A stretch of DNA of 45,174 nucleotides from a virus, in IMG/VR virus record IMGVR_UViG_3300021339_000002, positions 1 to 45,174 of that record, one strand, 5' to 3'. Under the pieces are notes generated by a model, which was not told the DNA's origin, made no database searches, and worked only from the letters and a program-made list of their open reading frames with translations. Every line of letters starts with the position of its first letter. Position 1 is the first letter of the stretch. This document shows, in pieces, positions 37,009-44,947 of this stretch. Position numbers and translations under genes: made by a program.

Positions 37009-37035
37009 CCCGGGGGGATTCGCACATCCCCCGGG
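37009..37035 (+). other. Strong GC hairpin after the capsid gene
   Basis: CCCGGGGGGAT, loop TCGCAC, ATCCCCCGGG: ten pairs with one bulged G. No T-run follows, so it is probably an mRNA-stabilising or partial attenuating element that lets capsid mRNA accumulate over the downstream genes. Confidence 0.55.
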
Positions 37036-37059
37036 CAGCGACCCGCCAAAGGAGAACCT

Positions 37060-37488
37060 ATGAAACGCTTGCTAGTGCTTGCGCTTGTTTTTTTGATCCC
37101 CGCTTTGGGTTTCAGCATTGATGCGGTGACCGCCGTCCAGCAGTTTGCGGGTTCGAGAAGGGCTATTTACTCCTTTACAGACGTCTCCGATGGGACCGGG
37201 GAGAGCGCCGTCAAGAAGATCGACATTTCCACGCTGCCGGGAAACCCCGCTGCGGTACGTATCGTGAAAGCCTACTACAACACCTTCGGGATGGCGGTCA
37301 AGATAACGACGGATCATACAACCGATGACACGGTCATGGTTTTACAAGGCGACGGGAGTTTCGACTTTTCTTTCTTCGGGGGACTCAAAGACCCCGCATC
37401 GGCTGGGGACACTGGCGATATTCTTTTTACGACCGTTGGCCATACCGCCAGCGACACCTACAACATCGTTCTCGAAGTAAGTTACTAA
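37060..37488 (+). CDS. Second signal-peptide beta protein, after the capsid gene
   Basis: A 142-aa protein; AAAGGAGA precedes ATG 37060. The first 20 residues (MKRLLVLALVFLIPALGFSI) are a Sec-type signal. The mature part is beta-rich with Thr/Asp/Gly repeats (ITTDHTTDDTVMVLQGDG, ILFTTVGHTASDTYNIVLE), which resembles head-fibre or decoration domains. Together with the protein at 35651 it flanks the capsid gene. Location in the virion or in the envelope is not resolved. Confidence 0.5.
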   Translation: MKRLLVLALVFLIPALGFSIDAVTAVQQFAGSRRAIYSFTDVSDGTGESAVKKIDISTLPGNPAAVRIVKAYYNTFGMAVKITTDHTTDDTVMVLQGDGSFDFSFFGGLKDPASAGDTGDILFTTVGHTASDTYNIVLEVSY

Positions 37489-37694
37489 TGCCGTATACCC
37501 GGGTTTACATCCCCGGTGACAGACTGGTCGATTGTGACCGATGCGGGTTCACCTGTCGCTATTCGCAGATGCGCCGAGAGACCGAACGCACGAGCAAGGG
37601 CCTGGTCGTTTGCCCGGAGTGCTTTGACGGGCCGCATCCCCTTGAGATTCTGCCGCGACATAGGCCCGAAGGTAAAGTGGAGAGGGTTCGATAA
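37488..37694 (+). CDS. Small zinc-ribbon protein of the head-tail operon
   Basis: A 68-aa protein with ATG 37488 overlapping the previous stop. CDRCGFTCRYSQMRRE and VVCPECFDGPHPLE match a family of small structural-operon proteins with a four-Cys ribbon followed by PHPxE/D. Function unknown. Confidence 0.6.
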   Translation: MPYTRVYIPGDRLVDCDRCGFTCRYSQMRRETERTSKGLVVCPECFDGPHPLEILPRHRPEGKVERVR

Positions 37695-38581
37695 TGGCGC
37701 TACCGGCCGATCCGACGATTGCAACCTTGTGCACGGAAGGCTGGAAGAAAACCGGCGTGACTCCGTCGGCTGCCGAACTGGCCCGCGCCCAGACCGAGTT
37801 TCTTCAGGAGATCTTAAATGACATTGGTACCCGCTCGGTCTTAACCGGCAATACCAGGCTCAAGACCCTCCAAACAAAAACGACCTCCGTTGCCGTCAAA
37901 GGCAGCCGGACGATTGAATTGGCCGAGGACGTGGATGAGGAGTATTCGGTAGCCATCCTTGACGGGACACTTCGCGGCACAGCCCAGTCGGGAGCCGCAA
38001 GTGCGATTACCCTGTCTGCCTCCGAAACCGCCTTGACCGCCGCCCGTGGGCTTGGCAAATATATTTTCACGACGGGCGGCACAGGGTCCAACCAGCTCCG
38101 GCAGATCGTCCTCTACAATGCGACAACCAAAGTGGCGACCATCGATTCGGCATGGACGACCCCGCCTGACCTGACGACGACCTATCTGATCGTTGAAGGC
38201 ATCCACCTTTGCGATGAGGACAATGACCTGGGTGAATTTGATTATTACCTGACGACGGCCGCCAGGCGGCCGAGTGTCTACAAAAAGTACGGACGGCAGC
38301 TTATTTTTGACGCGCCCTTTGACCTGGCGACGTATGGGGTTCTGGTCCGCTACTACCAGAACCTCAACCAGGTTGATCTGGTGGAGGGCTCAACGACCCT
38401 TATTACGCGGATTTTGCGTAACTGGCGGGCGGTCCTCACCCAGGGGATCTACTGGAAAACATGCGTTTCTCAAAACGATGCCCAGGAACAAACGGCCAAG
38501 ATTGAATACGAACGCATGGTGGGCGCTCTTTTGGTCAAGGAAATCCCCTTTGGGGGCGAGTTCATGGGGCTCACGATATGA
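37694..38581 (+). CDS. Head-tail adaptor protein (P22 gp4/T7 gp11-type)
   Basis: A 295-aa protein. The N-terminal helices (ATLCTEGWKKTGVTPSAAEL, ARAQTEFLQEILNDIG) and the middle beta insert, then a helical end (RNWRAVLTQGIYWKTCVSQN), are the layout of podovirus adaptor subunits that bind beneath the portal. It is followed by the tail hub gene with a 4-base overlap. Assignment rests on layout and gene order. Confidence 0.65.
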   Translation: MALPADPTIATLCTEGWKKTGVTPSAAELARAQTEFLQEILNDIGTRSVLTGNTRLKTLQTKTTSVAVKGSRTIELAEDVDEEYSVAILDGTLRGTAQSGAASAITLSASETALTAARGLGKYIFTTGGTGSNQLRQIVLYNATTKVATIDSAWTTPPDLTTTYLIVEGIHLCDEDNDLGEFDYYLTTAARRPSVYKKYGRQLIFDAPFDLATYGVLVRYYQNLNQVDLVEGSTTLITRILRNWRAVLTQGIYWKTCVSQNDAQEQTAKIEYERMVGALLVKEIPFGGEFMGLTI

Positions 38582-40140
38582 GCTACCAGGGTCAGGCCTA
38601 CCGGATTCCGTGCGCTTCGGGGGGAAACAACTATTCCCCGAACTTGGATGCGGTCCCGCCCGAGGCCATGATTGACCCGTCTAAGAATATCAACATGCAC
38701 ACAGGCGGCCGTACCAAGAGAGGAGGGACCTCCCACGCCGACGCGGCCGCCATTACGGGAGCGCCTCAGATTCTAAACGGCTATGACTTTCGCAAGAAAG
38801 ACGGGGTCAGGTCTATTGTTCGGTTTGCCGCCACGGGCGCCCTTTACAAAGATAACACGACGACCATTAAGACGGGGATGGCCACGAGCGGCCGCCCCTG
38901 CTTTGAAACCTTTCTAGACGAACTCTTTACGACCGATGGCGTTACGACGCCGCAAACCTGGGACGGGGTGGCTGCCGGGACAAGTAACCTGACGACCCCG
39001 CCGGCAGACTGGACTGGAACGCACCAGCCCAAATTCTGCATCAAACATGGGATTGGGGCGTCGCAGCGCATGTTCTATTTCGGAGTCGATAACCACTTGG
39101 ACCGCCTTTATTATTCGATCCTCGGCAACGCCAAGGACATGACCGCATCGGGATCGGGCCAGTTCACAGTTGAAACTCAGGACGGATTCGGGCTCACGGG
39201 CGGATCGGAGTTTGGCGCCAGGCTCATTGTATTTGGCAAGAACAAAGCGTTCCTCGTCAATGACAACGATTCCAATGTCGCCAACTGGGGAGTGATCCCG
39301 GCGCAATGGGAAGGGGGCGTGGCCCATCATAATTTGCTCGTTAAAACCCCCAACGATTTAATCGCCATGCAAGAAGACGGCGAGATTTATTCGGTGACGG
39401 CTGTTCAGTCTTACGGGGACTACAAGGCGGCCTCAATTTCTAGACCCGCTTTCATGCACGCCTGGATTAAGGATAACGTCAACATCGCTCTCATTGAGCA
39501 GTTCCATGCCGTCTATGACCGCACGCTTCGGGCGATCAAATTCTTTATCATTCGCAACGGCATGTCGGTAGTGGATACCGCCCTGGTATTTTTCATCGAC
39601 CGGCCACCCGCAGAGGCGTGGCAGATCCACGACAACCTCTTGTCTCCATCCGGCTACGACGCCTCGTGCGCCTTTGAAGTGCGCGAGAGTGCGGGGATTT
39701 ACGTGGTGTATACGGGAGACTATTCGGGATGGCTTTGGAAGACCGAACAGAGCGCAAAAAACGACATCAATGCAGGGTATAACTGCAAATTTAAGACGCC
39801 CCCTTTGGCCTTCGACAATCCCAGGGTTCTCAAAAAATACCGCCGGGGCAAGGTCATTTTCGCCGCGCCCGGCAATTACAACGTGAACCTTCGTTGGTGG
39901 GTCGACAACGTAGAGCAGACGCCGCGGATCGTGGCCTTTACCAACCTGGGGTCCGTCTACGACGGGTCTGTTTACGGTACGGCGACCTACGCCGGGCCGA
40001 GCGTCACCGATGCCGATTTCGAGCTGGGGACCATAGGCAAGCGCATTCAACTGGAGCTGGAAAATTCCGTGGCAGATCAGGATTTCTTTGTCTCTCAGAT
40101 CTTGATTGATAACGAAGTCTTGGGAGCGAGGGCCGCATGA
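38578..40140 (+). CDS. Tail hub/nozzle protein, beta-propeller-like
   Basis: A 520-aa beta-rich protein. Repeated blades of the type LYYSILGNAKDMT, FGARLIVFGKNKAFLVNDND and DLIAMQEDGEIYSVTAVQSYG suggest a beta-propeller of the kind in P22 gp10/T7 gp12-type tail nozzles. The C-terminal third is beta sandwich-like. It sits after the adaptor, as expected. It would complete the short tail and close the DNA channel. Confidence 0.7.
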   Translation: MSYQGQAYRIPCASGGNNYSPNLDAVPPEAMIDPSKNINMHTGGRTKRGGTSHADAAAITGAPQILNGYDFRKKDGVRSIVRFAATGALYKDNTTTIKTGMATSGRPCFETFLDELFTTDGVTTPQTWDGVAAGTSNLTTPPADWTGTHQPKFCIKHGIGASQRMFYFGVDNHLDRLYYSILGNAKDMTASGSGQFTVETQDGFGLTGGSEFGARLIVFGKNKAFLVNDNDSNVANWGVIPAQWEGGVAHHNLLVKTPNDLIAMQEDGEIYSVTAVQSYGDYKAASISRPAFMHAWIKDNVNIALIEQFHAVYDRTLRAIKFFIIRNGMSVVDTALVFFIDRPPAEAWQIHDNLLSPSGYDASCAFEVRESAGIYVVYTGDYSGWLWKTEQSAKNDINAGYNCKFKTPPLAFDNPRVLKKYRRGKVIFAAPGNYNVNLRWWVDNVEQTPRIVAFTNLGSVYDGSVYGTATYAGPSVTDADFELGTIGKRIQLELENSVADQDFFVSQILIDNEVLGARAA

Positions 40141-40517
40141 GCGATTTCTATCAATCCGATCACGTCACCTACGACAACTACGAAACGCCGGTAACGCTTC
40201 ATTGCCTGAAATGCCATGCCGTCATTGCTAGGCGCGACGAACTCCCCGGCCGCGAGCCTGGAATATACGTACATACCCTCGTCAAGGGGTCCAATTACCG
40301 GGAAGTCTATGCCGAGCTTTCGGACGCATCGGTGTGCTATTTCCCGATGTGCCAGGATTGCATCAAGCAGCCGGTGGATGGCGCGGCGGCCTTGGATGTC
40401 GTAAAGCGCGGCTGGCAACAGGCGCTCGTCCAGGTCAAGCGTCCCGCTGAGGCCCTAGAAATCCAACGATTGAAAGTCGTTAATCTCACCGTCGTCAAGG
40501 TAGGGGGGGTTCTTTAA
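40137..40517 (+). CDS. Zinc-ribbon-like tail-operon protein
   Basis: A 126-aa protein. CLKCHAVIARRDE and FPMCQDCIK provide two CxxC pairs about 45 residues apart. The rest has mixed structure and ends VVNLTVVKVGGVL. It overlaps the tail hub by 4 bases. Function unknown. Confidence 0.5.
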   Translation: MSDFYQSDHVTYDNYETPVTLHCLKCHAVIARRDELPGREPGIYVHTLVKGSNYREVYAELSDASVCYFPMCQDCIKQPVDGAAALDVVKRGWQQALVQVKRPAEALEIQRLKVVNLTVVKVGGVL

Positions 40518-40518
40518 C

Positions 40519-41511
40519 ATGCCGGGGAACTACAGCAAACTCGTCACGGTCATTACCGGCCAGTCCATCACGGCCGCCGAACGCAACAACGAATTTGACA
40601 ACGTCATCAACAACATGACGCCGGACGGGGTCGATGACGCTTCGGCAAACCTGGCGGCCATGCAAGCAACGGTGGATCCCTCCGGGGGGAGCCTAGCGAC
40701 CGACCTTCGCGGCGAACTCAAACGCCTCCGGTTTCAGCTCTTAAAGCTCGGCGTGGCAAGCGGCAATTGGTATGACGCGCTTGCGTTTCTTGCGGGGATT
40801 ACACCCGTGGCGGCGGGAGCGACGGCAACGGACCTGAACAATCGCTTGGCTCAACTGGCCAGCCAGATGAAGAATCTCGGTGGACTAACAAATTGGTACG
40901 ACGCCATAACCGCTGCCCTCCTCAAGGCTGGGGGAACGATGACCGGGCCCCTTGCCATGGGCGGCCAGCTCATCACAGGGCTGCCCGCAGGAACCTTGGC
41001 GGGCCACGCTCTACGTTTCGAGCAGTTATTCGGCGGTGACGTAACGCTGATAGGCAACCTGATTTTCAATCCCACGACCAAGGGTATTAAGGGAACCACG
41101 ACCAACGACAATGCGGCGGCGGGGAATGTGGGAGAGTACGTCGAATCCGTTATTACAAGCGCCGTTGCAGCCGCCGCGACGACTCAGTGGAAAGACATGA
41201 CCTCGATTGCTTTGACGGCGGGCGATTGGGACGTGTCATTTTCGGCAACCTATCAATGGCTGGCAAACGCAATCTCCATGGGCTTTATGGGAGTGTCCCA
41301 AACGTCTGGCAATTCTGCCACGGGGCTCGTGTATGGGAGTAACTATTTAGAAATTCCGCTCCCCACGGCGGTGCTCGATACGCACCAGCACGTCGTCGGA
41401 TACAGAGTCCTCTTGAGCGCACCAGCGACCGTTTACGCCAAAATAAATGCGACATACACGACGACGGCCCCGCAGTTTTTAGGGCGGTTATCGGCGAGGA
41501 GAAAGCGCTAG
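40519..41511 (+). CDS. Tail fibre/tail spike protein
   Basis: A 330-aa protein. The N-terminal region is helical with repeats around NWYDA (residues about 82-86 and 131-135). It is followed by the collagen-like fibre motif GGTMTGPLAMGGQLITGLPAGT-type turn found in many phage fibres. The C-terminal region is beta-rich (WDVSFSATYQWLANAISM, then AKINATYTTT). It is the only fibre-like protein found, thus the probable receptor-binding protein. Confidence 0.7.
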   Translation: MPGNYSKLVTVITGQSITAAERNNEFDNVINNMTPDGVDDASANLAAMQATVDPSGGSLATDLRGELKRLRFQLLKLGVASGNWYDALAFLAGITPVAAGATATDLNNRLAQLASQMKNLGGLTNWYDAITAALLKAGGTMTGPLAMGGQLITGLPAGTLAGHALRFEQLFGGDVTLIGNLIFNPTTKGIKGTTTNDNAAAGNVGEYVESVITSAVAAAATTQWKDMTSIALTAGDWDVSFSATYQWLANAISMGFMGVSQTSGNSATGLVYGSNYLEIPLPTAVLDTHQHVVGYRVLLSAPATVYAKINATYTTTAPQFLGRLSARRKR

Positions 41512-41945
41512 TGATACTTTACACCTCGGATGGATGTCTTTACGACGGGATGGATGAAACGACGGTTACTCAGTTAAGAGGCGAGTTTGGGTTGTCCACG
41601 GCGTTTGTCAGCGCATCTGAGTGGGCCTCGTATGTTAGTGCCCATCAGCCGGTTCCTTTGACAGCTCCGCAAATACTTGCGGCTGAACGGGTAGAGGCGG
41701 TGTCTTCCTTTTTGACCGGCGTGCAACCGACCTGTAAAACCCTGCGGGCGGCGGCCTTGGTCACCATGGACGAGCTCAACTTGCTCCGTCAATGGATCAC
41801 AGCGTTTAAGGCGGCTGTCTCGTTGGCGGCGACGCTCGCCGACCTCAAGACGCGCGTCGCGGCTTTGGACTCTATGCCTGATCGTAGTGCCTCTCAGATC
41901 AAAGGCGCGATTCAAAACAAGATCAATGCGGGGACGGCGGACTAA
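41511..41945 (+). CDS. Tail-fibre-associated helical protein
   Basis: A 144-aa protein from GTG 41511, overlapping the fibre stop. The N-terminal part is alpha/beta with many aromatic residues (ILYTSDGCLYDGMDE), and the C-terminal part is a long helix (LLRQWITAFKAAVSLAATLA). Proteins of this size next to fibres often act as assembly chaperones. Function inferred from context. Confidence 0.5.
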   Translation: MILYTSDGCLYDGMDETTVTQLRGEFGLSTAFVSASEWASYVSAHQPVPLTAPQILAAERVEAVSSFLTGVQPTCKTLRAAALVTMDELNLLRQWITAFKAAVSLAATLADLKTRVAALDSMPDRSASQIKGAIQNKINAGTAD

Positions 41946-41955
41946 AGGGTACCGT

Positions 41956-43824
41956 ATGAACACACACCTGGATGAACGTCCTTCAAAGAACTTGCGCGAG
42001 AATATTTTGGAACTTGAACACGTGCTTTCCAAGATACCCGGAGCCGTGTTTGGAGACTCGGAATTGATGCCTTTAAATCATTCCTTTGCGGAAGGGATAT
42101 ACGTCAGGGAAATATTCATTCCGAAGGGCACCATTCTGACCGGCAAGATACACCGTCATTCGCACCCGAATTTTTTAATGAAGGGCGAGGTGATCGTCGT
42201 CACGGAACACGGCGGCAGAGAGTATCTCAAGGCGCCCTTGTCGATGATTTCAAAAGCCGGCACAAAGCGGGCGGTCTTTGCCCTGGAAGATACCGTCTGG
42301 ATTACGGTCCATGCCACAGGTGAAACGGACCTTGAGAAAATTGAGGAGTACGTGATCGCCAAATCATACAGCGATCTGCTCCCGCCAGGAGAAAACGCCA
42401 TGGTTGAATCCGAACTCGCTATGAAAAACTGTTTAATCCGGGCGCTCAAGGAGAAGGGCCGGGACTATCAATGTCTTCTGGAGCTTAAAGCCGAGGGGAT
42501 TCTGCTCCCGTTAAAAGAGGCCATCGACCAGTTAAAGCAGAAACACATCTCGATGGAGGGCCTGTTCGCTTCCCGGCAGACTGATGGGATATGGCATGTT
42601 AATTTCGAAACCGGAACTCCTCTCGAAGAACTCTTGCCTTCGGATTCCGACATGGTTGGGGCGTGGGCCGTTGTTGCCGTTGGCGGGGCGGCCTTGATTG
42701 GAGGTGCGGTTGGGTACATGTCAACCCAAGGCGGCAATGCACAGACGCCTGGCGCAGACCCGAACCTAAACGCGCTGGAAAATGAACAGCTTTCGCTCTT
42801 GCGGGAACAAAGAGAGCAACAACGAATGTTCCAGCCGCTCCAGGCCGAGCAAGCTGGGTATCAGCTTGTGCAAACGCCTGTCCAGGCATGGTCCGATGCT
42901 GCTAAGGCCAAGTATTTTAAAGCCAATCCGGGCGCCGAAGCACAGGGGGTTGCCGACTATAACGCAGCGTACCCGCAAGGTACAAACTTCGGGATCAAAG
43001 ACGAAGGCGCTTTGGCGCGTTATAACGATTTATGGAAAAAGATCAACGCCCAGACCGACGATACCTATTCCAAAACGACCAAACGCACCGCCCAAGATAA
43101 GCAAATTGAGGATCTCCAAGGGGCACAGATGGCGACGGCCCAGAGGGCCAACGACGCGCTGAACAAGTATCTGGAGTCGATGGAGACTGACGACTATAAA
43201 GCCTACCAGAAAGCGCAGCAAGAGCTTCAGGCCCAACAAACCCAGATTGCGCTCCAGCAAGGCGAGCGGACGAAAAAGGCCCTAGCGGGCGAGCTTCCGG
43301 TCAGCCAAGGGACAATCGACCGTAAGGCGCAGGACTTCCAGCTCCTCAAAGAGAACCTGGCCCGCAGCGGCAACGCGATCATTGGCGACGACCCTGGGTC
43401 GGCCTATTCCCTCAGCTCGCCCGGCGTTCAGGCGCTTAAGCAGTTTAATCAACAATACGGAACCATTGAGGCGCAGGAGCGCCAAGGACAACTTGATACG
43501 GGAACCCAGGGGTATCTCCAAGCGGTTGGCATGTCCGGCGATATCGGGCAGAACGCTTTAAATACCACGGGCCAGCTTTCTAACGTCGGCGGCTATGCGG
43601 GGACCAGCTCCTCCTTGAATCCGGGCGCAAGCCCCGTTCAAAATAACGCGGGTCTTATCCAGGGCTACAGCGCTGCGATGACGCCGTACCTTCAGCAACA
43701 GCAACTTCAAAATTCAAACAATCAACTTAACGCCGAGATGCAAAACGCCAACAAAGCGGGATGGCTGCAACTAGCCGGTATGGGCGGCGGTATGGTGGCC
43801 GGTGCGTATGGAGGAAAAAAATAA
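41956..43824 (+). CDS. Ejection protein with N-terminal cupin domain
   Basis: A 622-aa protein from ATG 41956. Residues about 45-140 form a cupin-like domain (GIYVREIFIPKGTILTGKIH, RHSHPNFLMKGEVIV) with His residues in the metal-binding positions. Next comes a helical region, then a membrane-type segment (about 236-255, AWAVVAVGGAALIGGAVGYM). From about 265 onward the protein is Gln/Ala-rich and coiled (QLSLLREQREQQRMF), ending with a Gly/Met-rich helix. The second part fits a podovirus internal/ejection protein. The fusion with a cupin is unusual. A frame upstream to 41887 lacks a ribosome site. Confidence 0.65.
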   Translation: MNTHLDERPSKNLRENILELEHVLSKIPGAVFGDSELMPLNHSFAEGIYVREIFIPKGTILTGKIHRHSHPNFLMKGEVIVVTEHGGREYLKAPLSMISKAGTKRAVFALEDTVWITVHATGETDLEKIEEYVIAKSYSDLLPPGENAMVESELAMKNCLIRALKEKGRDYQCLLELKAEGILLPLKEAIDQLKQKHISMEGLFASRQTDGIWHVNFETGTPLEELLPSDSDMVGAWAVVAVGGAALIGGAVGYMSTQGGNAQTPGADPNLNALENEQLSLLREQREQQRMFQPLQAEQAGYQLVQTPVQAWSDAAKAKYFKANPGAEAQGVADYNAAYPQGTNFGIKDEGALARYNDLWKKINAQTDDTYSKTTKRTAQDKQIEDLQGAQMATAQRANDALNKYLESMETDDYKAYQKAQQELQAQQTQIALQQGERTKKALAGELPVSQGTIDRKAQDFQLLKENLARSGNAIIGDDPGSAYSLSSPGVQALKQFNQQYGTIEAQERQGQLDTGTQGYLQAVGMSGDIGQNALNTTGQLSNVGGYAGTSSSLNPGASPVQNNAGLIQGYSAAMTPYLQQQQLQNSNNQLNAEMQNANKAGWLQLAGMGGGMVAGAYGGKK

Positions 43825-43825
43825 T

Positions 43826-44944
43826 ATGGAATACACGAGCCCAGGAGCAGCGCTGTCACAGGGCCTTCAAAGCGGGTTGGCTCTGGCGCAAAACTCCCAA
43901 AAATTAAGGCAAGAGCGGGCGCAACATGAATTGGAGACGCAACTAAAGATCGCCGAGCAAGGCATGAGGCTGGTAGACAACAAGAACGTCGATGAGTCGA
44001 TCCGCATCAAAGCATTCAACGAAGGGGTCCGTCCGGCTTACGCAAAGTTGGGGCTCAACCTTCCGCCAATAACGCCAAAAACGCTTGAGACCAAGCCCTT
44101 TCAAGAATGGGCTCATAAGTCCACCAGCGTCATTGACGACATGCAAAGCAAAAAGATCGACCCGAAAATCGGAATGAACTCCATCATTAAAGGCGGCAAC
44201 GACTTAACGGCAAAGATAGAGGCCTTAACGGAACCGCAGAAGCTCCAGCGCCAATTGATCATTGATACCGCACAGAAATATGGTGACCAGGCCGATAAGG
44301 CGGGCGCTCGCGCAACCGATAACACTCCGACTCCATCTGAGGCGATCAAGCGCCAAACGGAATTGCAGATGCAACTTGCCAACCTTAACAAGAACGATAT
44401 GAACAGCCAGATCACGGCTCAGGCTATGAACAAGGCGGGCTTTAACGTCGACCCCGGGAAGGTCACGCCGGAAATGGTTGAGATGGTCAAGGCGGGCGTC
44501 CGCAAAGAGCTTTCCTTTCTGAATAAATATATCCCAGACGACGAGTACCGCCACAAAGAAGGCATTTCGATGGACGAGGCAAGAAAGCTCAAAGCAAAGG
44601 GGTTTACGACAGATCGCATGTCCAGAGACTTTTTCGTGACGGATGCCCCAGACGGTATGGACCCTTTGGCGATGAGAGCTAAGGGAATCAAAACAATGCC
44701 GATGATGCCGGGAGCTGGCGGTGGTGCCCCTCCGGGCCCAGTTCCGCCGCCCATGCCGCCCGGCGCCGCAGCGCCGGCACCTGGAGGCCGCCCCGTAACG
44801 CCGCCGCCTCTGGCACCACCAGCTCCTATGGCCGCACCACCTCCGGCGCCTACTCCTACAGCCGGACCTATGTCTCTCAGTGGCGGCGCGGTCAAGTCGA
44901 CCCAATCAGGACCTCTGCAATTACAGAATCAGTCGCTCCAATAG
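43826..44944 (+). CDS. Second ejection-type protein with proline-rich tail
   Basis: A 372-aa protein from ATG 43826 (GGAGG upstream). Residues 1-240 are helical and Gln/Lys-rich (ERAQHELETQLKIAEQGM). The segment SMDEARKLKAKGFTTDRMSR and FVTDAPDGMD follow. The last 80 residues are a Pro/Gly/Ala-rich tail (PPGPVPPPMPPGAAAPAPGG). It lies between the cupin-type protein and the polyvalent protein, i.e. as part of a three-gene ejection set. The tail resembles that of the portal protein. Function by context. Confidence 0.6.
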   Translation: MEYTSPGAALSQGLQSGLALAQNSQKLRQERAQHELETQLKIAEQGMRLVDNKNVDESIRIKAFNEGVRPAYAKLGLNLPPITPKTLETKPFQEWAHKSTSVIDDMQSKKIDPKIGMNSIIKGGNDLTAKIEALTEPQKLQRQLIIDTAQKYGDQADKAGARATDNTPTPSEAIKRQTELQMQLANLNKNDMNSQITAQAMNKAGFNVDPGKVTPEMVEMVKAGVRKELSFLNKYIPDDEYRHKEGISMDEARKLKAKGFTTDRMSRDFFVTDAPDGMDPLAMRAKGIKTMPMMPGAGGGAPPGPVPPPMPPGAAAPAPGGRPVTPPPLAPPAPMAAPPPAPTPTAGPMSLSGGAVKSTQSGPLQLQNQSLQ

Positions 44945-44947
44945 CCT

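Noticed and set aside
38578-44944. Tape measure protein for a long tail
   Set aside because: No protein has the long hydrophobic/helical repeats of a tape measure and no tube, sheath or baseplate gene is seen; the ejection-protein set fits a short-tailed phage.
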